Assembly (NCBI GenBank): GCA_038049695.1
Contig: CP142455.1
Coordinates: forward strand, 21,737,501-21,801,500
Reading direction: 5' to 3'
From: Cinnamomum chago
Lineage: Eukaryota > Streptophyta > Magnoliopsida > Laurales > Lauraceae
DNA: 64,000 bases
Under the pieces are notes generated by a model. It saw only the letters and a program-made list of their open reading frames with translations. It had not been told where the DNA came from and did no database searches. Shown here one piece after another: positions 56,184 through 64,000 of this stretch. Numbering within the stretch: the stretch's first letter is position 1; each line of letters begins with the position of its first letter. The position numbers and the translations under genes are program-made.

Positions 56184-59100
56184 TGTAACGCCCCAATTCC
56201 GGATACCGATATACTCGTTCGAATACTCGAAATTGGCGCGCTACTTCTTGAAAAATCCGAGAACTTCTAAGATCGTAGGCCGCAGTGAGGTCCAATTTAA
56301 AACTTTTTGAACCATATAATAATAACATTTAAATTTGCGGAAGCACAAGAAATAAGCGGAAGCAATAGGTATCGATATATATTAAGTATGAGCAGAACAT
56401 TTGTCTAATTAAAAGGATTCAATGTTAATCAAAGTTTATACATTTGAATCTACCCAACTTGCTACAAAATTGTCTCTCAAACCCAAAATAAAAGAGAGTC
56501 CCTCAAAACCCATATAGATCGTCTCCACCCTCCGGCTCGACATCCGTGTTGGCCGGGCCCCATGCGTACTCTCCAGCAACAGGTGCCTCCACTAGGGCTA
56601 GTGCATTGTCTAGGATCTCGGGATCAAGGCCTAAGCACCAATGAATGGGTTAGATCTAAAAGATCTGGCAAGTTACAGCATACTACTAACATAGAACATA
56701 TATATCAAAGGAAATAAAGACAGGTACATAAATTAAATGAATAGCAAGGGAAATGAACTAGGCAGTTGTGCATTTAAATCATAAGGAAACAGTATAAAGA
56801 TAAACATCTACTACTACAACAAGGTGGCACATTCACACGAGCTGGAATACCGCGGGATATTATGTCGCGGCCCTCCCATACTGAACACAGTTGCGGCGGA
56901 GAAATCTCACCAGTGCTGGGAATTACTAATCCCGCAAAACATCTCATCAACTCATCATCTCAACACTTTAGACCGGCACGGTATCACACCGTCCGTCTTA
57001 ACCACACAGCTCATCATGATAGCTCTACAACACTCATCTAGCTCCTACCGGGGATGATCAGTCCACAGGCTGAGCTTAAATCAACCGAGTGAATGTTCAT
57101 GCCGACTCAGGAATAACTCTAAGGGTCTGTGTCTGTCTAGGCTTTGCCTTGCGTGAACAAGGTCCTAACAATGTCTCTAAGAGGTCTACAAATATCCATT
57201 TCAGTCTATGAAATTCATTCAGGGTTCAAGCCCACTCGTTGGATCCATACCAAGGCCCATCAGTACATGGCCTGGTCTAAAACCGTCCAAACGAGGCGAC
57301 TAATCCATCTACTACTAATAAACAGTTCCATCTCAATCCATACAACTTAACAGTCCAATAAAACTACCTCTTCCAGCTAAAGGGTTCACATCTCCACACT
57401 TAGGCCCAATAAGGGCCCGCCTAGACACAGACACGGGTCAATGATCTCCAATCGTTCTGACGGGTCACCTCTAAGATACCCTAGGTTCAGGTCCTCCAAT
57501 TTTGTTTAATTAACAGTAAACAGCTACACTAAAGATCTAAGAATGACAGTAAATAATAACAGTGAAGTAGGAACTTCAATAAGAGAATCAACGGGGAAAA
57601 GCAACGGTCCAATCCTAGGTAATGGGCCACATTAGGTTCGGGTCTATCTCCGGTAATTCGATCTCTAAACGATGTCATTAATGCCATAAAATATTGTGTT
57701 TGGTGCTTAGGTGGTTAAGGGCATTGTTGACAACTCTTAGAGGTCGAATCATCTTAGATTAATGACCAAAACACTAATCAGTGGTCCCCCACGAGTCAAG
57801 GTTGAGCCACACCATTGACTCGGGCTTAGAACATTGATAAACGCTCATTTGGATGGTCAATGAGCCCCACAACTGATCATAATTCCTAAATGTTGAAAAC
57901 TGGAAAATCAGGGTTTTCCAGGTGAACCTGATGTGTGGTGAGCTCGGTTGATTTCCTGGCCGGGAAGATCAACCGAGTGCACTGACTAATCTAAATCAGG
58001 CTTCCTGGACAACTCAATTCGTTTCTAAAGGTTTACAGCGTGTCCGGTTAAACAACCTGGCCTAGATGATTGACCGCATACTCTAAAAACCTTAGAATGA
58101 TTGATGTCCCAACTTTAAACATTTTCTAAAGTAAAATCCTAAATATCAGGTTGATTCGGGTATAAGGAGTCTGAGTTTCGATTGGAAAACCAACTTTCAG
58201 TTACTCCTTGCACAAACAGTGTGAACCAGGTCAACCGGTGCAAGACCAGGTCAACCTGTCTATTTGGAATGAAATTTATGCAAGAAATGGCTGAGGGCCA
58301 ATTTTCCAAAATTTTATAGTGTGGCCGGTTAACCTGGGTGGGGCCCGGTTAACCGGCCCAACTACAGACTCATCCTGCAGGAGTAGCTAACTGGGAGTAG
58401 GATTCCTGCAGAATGCAGTTTGGCCGGTCGACCGGCCACAGGGTCCGGTCGACCGGATGAACTGCAGAGAGCCCCTGCAGAAAAATAACTGGGAGCTGCA
58501 ATTTCCCCTTTTTCAGTGTGGCCGGTCGACCGGCCTGCAGGCAGGTCGACCGGGTACACTGCCGGTTAACCACCCTGGTTAACCGGGTACACGAAAACTG
58601 GGTGAAAATCCAGTTTCTGCAGTCTTTCTGTTTTGGCTCCTTTTACACCCAAACTACTTCCAAACCTCTCCAAACATCACCAAACCATCTCCAAACATAG
58701 ATCAACAACCAAGCCCATCAATTAACCATAATTGGACCCACTGATCTTCCAAATGGGGGGGGGGGGGGGGGGTGAAACCCCCCATTTATCAATGGCCAGT
58801 CCATCCAAACCAAAAACAGAGCTCAGGTAATATTTCTAAGACTGAATTAATCACGAATCATGTAATAAAACTACAGAAATCAAGAGAAACATATACAAAT
58901 TAAATTAGTAGTAGGTGCACTTGCCTTTTGTGAAATGGGTTGCAGAGAAAGAGAGAACTAGAAGAGATAACCAAGAGTCTCAGCTGAGTAGAGAAGAAGA
59001 AGAAGGTGGGTTACAGCAGTTGCAGCAGTGGCAGCTCCTAACACAAATCTCCCAGCAATAACAGTAGCTCGAATTGAGAGAAGGAAGAAGGAAAAATGGA

Positions 59101-59361
59101 GTAGCAGCTGTAGCCCTGAGAAGAAGTTCCAGCACACAGTGAAGAAGAAGAAGTGGCTGCTGCTCCCAGCTGAAATGAAGAAGAAGAGGAAGAAGGAGAC
59201 ACAGCAGAATAGCAGCTCCTTAATGAAATTTCCAGCAGTAGCAGGACCTCCCAGGTGAAGAAATGAAGAGGAAGAAGACGAGGCAGCAGCTGAGAGGATG
59301 TTCCAGCACAGAAATGGTGGCTTCCAGCACAGTGTCAGGGGCTGGAATGAGGGGAAATGAG
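56184..59361. mobile_element. non-coding LTR-retrotransposon-derived segment
   Basis: It starts TGTAACGCCCCAATTCCGG, the usual LTR start of several plant Gypsy families. No gag-pol frame follows. It contains repeated palindromes of the CCGGTCGACCGG and CCGGTTAACCGG type at 58320-58590, an 18-bp G run at 58755-58772, and a purine-rich stretch at 58940-59270. It stops where another LTR begins. It is most likely part of a long LTR or a non-autonomous element; the right end is not visible. Confidence 0.45.
58755..58772 (+). repeat. uninterrupted run of 18 G
   Basis: A homopolymer of 18 G, followed by GAAACCCCCCATTT. The length may be affected by sequencing error. Confidence 0.9.
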
Positions 59362-61556
59362 TGTAAGTCCATGGGGATCCGAACCCCAGAGGGGGGGTGA
59401 ATAGGGTGAGCTTCTTTTATGACCAATTTTAACAATTTTAACTTCTTTAAAACAAACTAGTCACAAGTGATGATTATCAAAAAAAATGCGGAAGCATAAA
59501 GTAAACAATCACCACAAAGCAAGCACCATCACACAAGTATTTATAGTGGTTTGGCCTCAATGCCTACATCCACTACCGGCTTGTGATCCAACACCCCACC
59601 GGATTTCCACTATTTATGCTTTTCAATAGGCTAAGCAATAACCTTTACAATATGTTTTTCAACGCTAAGCAATAACCTTTACAATGATGTTTTTCAAGGC
59701 TTAACATCAACCTATACAATATGCTTTTATAGGCTAAGCAATAACCTCTTCAACCATAGGTTGGTTATCTCACAAAGAAAGTGTCTAGATACACTAGATG
59801 GAGATACAAATTAGGCTCATTACATTTGCCTCCATAATATGCGGATATGAAAGTGAATAACAAATACACACGCACACACTATGAATGCAAAGATGAAAGT
59901 ACATGAGGTGTGTGTGTGTGGTCCTCAATCATTTTGAAAATGAAAGCTCATAAATGTATGCCTAAGGCTTTTGAAAGTTTTAGCTCATAAAACATTTATG
60001 ATTGAGGAAACAATGCAATCACATGTTAAAAGTAACAACTTGTTAATGATATCAAAGTTACACAAATTGTATGAAATGGATTAGCTCTAAACATGTGATG
60101 CATAGGGATGTCAATCAAATCAACAATGAAGCTCAAAACATAAAAATAGATTTGATTGAAATTAGGGGACAAATCATATGTAATTATAAAGACAACTTGA
60201 AAATGATATACCTATCAAAGTAAAGCAAGTTGTGAAACTTTAAAACAATAATACACATATGATTTGTAAAGATGTTGAATCCAAAACATAAGATATATTT
60301 GAAAGAGATTTTCTTATGATGGAAAACAACAACCAATGATTCAACAAAGTATATGAATCATGTTACATATTTCATTAACATGATCTACTTAGATTTACCA
60401 AAGATAAAGTACTACTTTGATTGAATCAAAGGTGAAGTATCCAAAACAATAAATCTATTCAAAATATAGAACATGCTAAGGATACAACAAATCATAGATT
60501 AACATGCTACAAAAGATTTATCAAAGATAAAACAAAACATGAAAACATATGATTTGTAAAGAAGTTGAATCCAAAACATAAGATAGTTTTGAAAGTGATT
60601 TTCTTATGATGGAAAACAACAACCAAAGATTCAACCAAGTATATGAATCATGTTACATATAATTCCAAAGGTTTTTCCATTAACATGATCTACTTAGATT
60701 TACCAAATAAAGTACTACTTGGATTGAATCATATGGTGTTGTATCCAAAACAATAAATCAACTCAAAACATAAAACATGTTAAGGACACAACACAAACAT
60801 AGTTTAACATGCTAGAAATGATTTACCAAAAATAAAACAAAGCATGAAAACATATGATTAAGGAAGGAAGAGCCTACTTGGTGGTTTAACTTCATTAATC
60901 CAAGCTTTAGCTTTCCTAATGACCCCCTTCATCCCTTGGTTCTTTTCCCTTTTGATATGCCTCAAATCCTCTCAAGGAGGGGCTTAAAATTTCCAACTTT
61001 TGGCAAGGGAAAAAACTCATTTTTATAGCCAAAACAGCCCAACGGCTAGTTTACCCAGTTAACCCCATGACAGGCCGGTCGACCGGGTACACATAACGGT
61101 CAGAAAAAGAGCCGTTAGGCTTCAGGAACCCGGTTAACCTGCCAGTTTGGCCGGTTGACCGGCCACATTGGCCGGTTAACCGCCCGGGACCAAAAAATCC
61201 AAGTTTTTCCTATTTTAAAGATTTTTCTTGGGGGATCTTTTGGCCACTAAATCAAGTTTGAAAAACATATTTTAAAACATTCTAATGGTTTTAAAAACAT
61301 GAACATAAAAAAAGCCTAAAAAGATTCAAAAACTTTAAAAACAAGGGCTTGCTTGATTTCTTGAAAAGTCTTTCTTAAAACAAATGCATTCAAGATTGAA
61401 AACAAAACATGCATAAATCAAAACTTTTACAACTCTTAAAAATCATGCATGTATAAACAAGAATTCAAGTTTTCTTAAACCAATGCAAGTGTGTAAATCA
61501 AATGATGCTAGAATGATTATGCATCCATCAAATTGTAATCTACAAAATTCCTAACA
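59362..61556 (-). repeat. 3' LTR (about 2.2 kb) of a minus-strand LTR retrotransposon
   Basis: On the minus strand it begins TGTTAGGAATTTTG directly after the purine tract GCAAAGGGGGAGAT (61557-61570). It ends near TCACCCCCCCTCTGGGG...ACTTACA. This layout fits long-LTR plant Copia elements. No coding frame. Two tandem units of about 290 and 305 bp lie at 60256-60850, and CCGGT(C/T)GACCGG palindromes near 61073 and 61150. The second LTR is outside the window. Confidence 0.65.
60256..60850. repeat. two tandem units of about 300 bp inside the LTR
   Basis: Both units start CATATGATTTGTAAAGA (60256 and 60546) and share blocks such as TTCTTATGATGGAAAACAAC and CATTAACATGATCTACTTAG. A third start at 60851 diverges after nine bases. 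Confidence 0.88.
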
Positions 61557-62155
61557 ATCTCCCCCTTTGCAATTTGATGGCAAAACACTCACCACTGAAT
61601 AAACACACTAAGTCTTCAGCTCCCCCTCAGCTGGACAAGGCTTGAAATCTTCTTGGATGCTTCTTCTCTTAGCTTGGGCTCTTGGGTTTCAATCTTCATT
61701 CTTCATAATGCTTGGTGCTTGAATATTCTTTAAGCTTTCTTTCTTCTTTCTTTCTTTATCCAAGCATCTTCTTTAGCTTCCAAGCTTTCTTTCTTCTATT
61801 AGCTCTCCCCCTTTGACCATGCCTCTTTCTCCCTTTGGCAAGGTATGTATTCTCTCCCCTTGTAGAAGATCATACAAAACCTCCCCCTTAGGAAGCTTGG
61901 ACATTCTCTTCACCCTTTTGAGAACTTGCATATTTTCTCCCCCTTTGCCATTAAATTGCAAAGGTACCTACACACATGAAACAAGGAAAATACCTTTAGT
62001 AGCACCTGTTAACAAAAGAAATCGAAAGTGAAATATATATAACAGGCTATCCATGTGTGGAATTAATCTCTAAGGGCTCAAAGGCAATCCAAGGGTCAAT
62101 TTGATCAAAACTAATACTTCCTATGAAGGTTTACACTCCCCCTCAATCCATTCTC
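61557..62155 (-). promoter_or_regulatory. polypurine tract with further PPT-like motifs
   Basis: The tract next to the LTR reads GCAAAGGGGGAGAT on the minus strand. Similar motifs (plus strand CTCCCCCTTTG, CTCCCCCTCAG, CCTCCCCCTTAGG, TCTCCCCCTTTGCC, ACTCCCCCTCAA) recur near 61620, 61804, 61880, 61938 and 62138. The stretch is otherwise pyrimidine-rich on the plus strand. Confidence 0.6.
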
Positions 62156-64000
62156 TTCTTTTGTCAAACTTTTGACAAGATATAACTATTGGGTTCAAGA
62201 AGTAGATGGTTTAACCAAGTGAGGGTCAACTTCAAGGAAATGATTAGATTCATTTAACTATAAAGCTCAATATGATCAAATTACCAAAAGAGAGCTAGGT
62301 CTAGAGAAAAAAGCAATCATGGATATCAATTGGAAAAACAAAGAATATCAATTGAGATTTAAGGATATGACTATTAAATCAATCACTCTAAAATGGATTT
62401 TAAAAATATAACTATTAGGAAAAATCCAAATTAGAGCTATCCATGAAGCAATGGTGTTTATTAATCATAGCATCAAATAATTTAACTAAGAAAATCATAT
62501 GCTATGAAAATTTTGAACTCATTTCATTCAATCAATAAATATGACTATTAAAGTGCATGAATGAGTGAAATGAAATTCAAACATGAAGCCAACCTCAACT
62601 AATAACCAACCAATATTATGAGCACATAAACATGGTGGTCATGAGATATACCTATAAGAGCAAAAGAGGTGGCATATCATATTACTTATCAAGTTCAATC
62701 CAATGCACACAAGGTTTATCACATTCACAAGAAATCAAATCAATCAAACATTATACCAATTGAGACCAATTGAATTTGATAACATGATTAAGAGCAAGAA
62801 TGTGACAAAACTCCATCAAGCATCACAAATGCATATTCATCACTTTTAAAGATATAACTATTGAGCATAGTGATGAACAAGGTAAATTACAATGCAAAAG
62901 GATATGACTTTGAAATGCATGCAATTTCCAAAGTGTCAAAATCATATGAAGTCAACATCTAAGATATCCATCAAACATATAGAAATATGAGGAATGGATT
63001 TCAAAGAGTTTCATATGATCAAGAACACTACTATGAAGTTGAAACATGTATAAGGATGATATCACTTAGAGAAAGTACATGAATCAACATCATAACCATC
63101 CAAGAAGAATAAGACTAGAAAGCATAAAGGATAGATTTGAGTTTGATTTCTACAAATATAATAAATAACACAACCATACATAGAACAATTTGACATTTCC
63201 ATAGAGAGGATCAATCAACACTCAAGATCTAACTCATACCAATCATCAAAAAGAATATTACTATTTAAGCACAAGAAAGTATGAAGTTAAAAGGATCAAT
63301 CTATCATGTAACATCTCCACTCTTAGCAAATGTACTAAGCTTACAATGCAATGGAAAAGGATAAGAGGTTTAAACCAAATGAATAAATCTCATAAGTACT
63401 TAAAAAGTTCAAATACAAGATTTTACTATAAAGCACATAAACAAACATCAATTTGCATTAATGAAATTATATATACCAAGTTAGACACAACACATGCAAA
63501 TCAATGACACCAAATCCAACCAAGCAATGTAAGACATCAAAATCAATTTGCATGAAGAATGTAACTCAATGAGCAAGGATGCAAATTGTTTGTAAACATT
63601 ATTTCCTTTCTAATGATATAATCATAATTAGGCACAAGGAAATAAATTCAAGGAAAATGCTTCTATAAATATAACTAATAAAGCTTAGAACATTTTCCAA
63701 AGTTTTTCAAATCACTTCAATGTATGAAATTCCAACAAGGAATCATTTATAGAATTAAGAGCAAGTGAATTTGAAAAACAAGAAGTGTACTATTATAAGA
63801 TTTTCAATTTGAATTCTCAATATGACAATAGACACTCCTACAAATTGAACACATGTTTTCCATACCAAGAGATATAGCTTGAAAATCAAATGGAAAACTT
63901 AAATTGCTCCAAATCATTTGATTTACAAAAAGGATCTAACTATGACATACATCAAATGATTTTCCAACATCAATTGATCATGAAAAATTTAGTTATGAAA
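62156..64000 (-). mobile_element. internal non-coding region of the LTR retrotransposon, continuing off the window
   Basis: Very AT-rich DNA (AAATCAAT, CATCAA and ATGATT type words) with no long open frame on either strand. Short phrases such as ATATGACTATTA and ATATAACTATT recur many times. It probably belongs to the element whose LTR is at 59362-61556. Confidence 0.4.

Overview
This window is plant nuclear DNA from a repeat-rich angiosperm genome. The evidence is an RPM1-type CC-NBS-LRR resistance gene, a fragment of a vacuolar H+-ATPase subunit B gene with plant-like introns, plant lineages of Copia and Tat-type Gypsy retrotransposons, a plant mobile domain (PMD) gene, and many hAT, CACTA and foldback miniature elements. 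The species cannot be told from the sequence. There are no rRNA, tRNA or organelle genes, and most of the window is transposon-derived.

1-15.1 kb is a nest of insertions. An old plus-strand Copia-like remnant (its terminal repeats near 1586-1692 and 14992-15104) was hit by a minus-strand Copia element (1812-14747, target duplication GTCAA). One LTR of that Copia was then hit by a 10.3-kb minus-strand Tat-type Gypsy element (4480-14737). The Gypsy element carries a spliced antisense gene (5514-8117) on the plus strand, which is far better preserved than its gag-pol. 15.1-22.2 kb holds a CACTA-type foldback MITE, a non-autonomous hAT-like element and a decayed hAT transposase gene with a promoter-like region.

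22.2-34.05 kb is the most unusual part: an 11.8-kb Mutator-like element (MULE) with terminal inverted repeats. It carries two convergent genes: a plus-strand PMD plus Ulp1-protease gene in about eight exons, and a minus-strand mudrA-type transposase with SWIM and zinc-knuckle domains. Between their 3' ends lie ten copies of an 18-bp palindrome, all in an exact 22-bp register, and then a 101-bp tandem array. Single copies of the same palindrome sit 120 bp and 122 bp inside the two element ends. An old Copia fragment lies inside the element.

34-47 kb is mostly AT-rich intergenic DNA with a broken V-ATPase B fragment, one unidentified 151-codon ORF, microsatellites and MITEs. 47.4-50.0 kb is the NLR gene, cut short by an in-frame TGA 65 codons before its older end. 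50-56 kb holds several MITEs, a tRNA-derived SINE with a perfect 15-bp duplication and a decayed OTU-protease segment of the type fused to MULE/FAR1-like transposases. 56-64 kb holds non-coding LTR-retrotransposon DNA: a fragment starting TGTAACGCCCC, then a 2.2-kb LTR of a minus-strand element that runs off the right edge.
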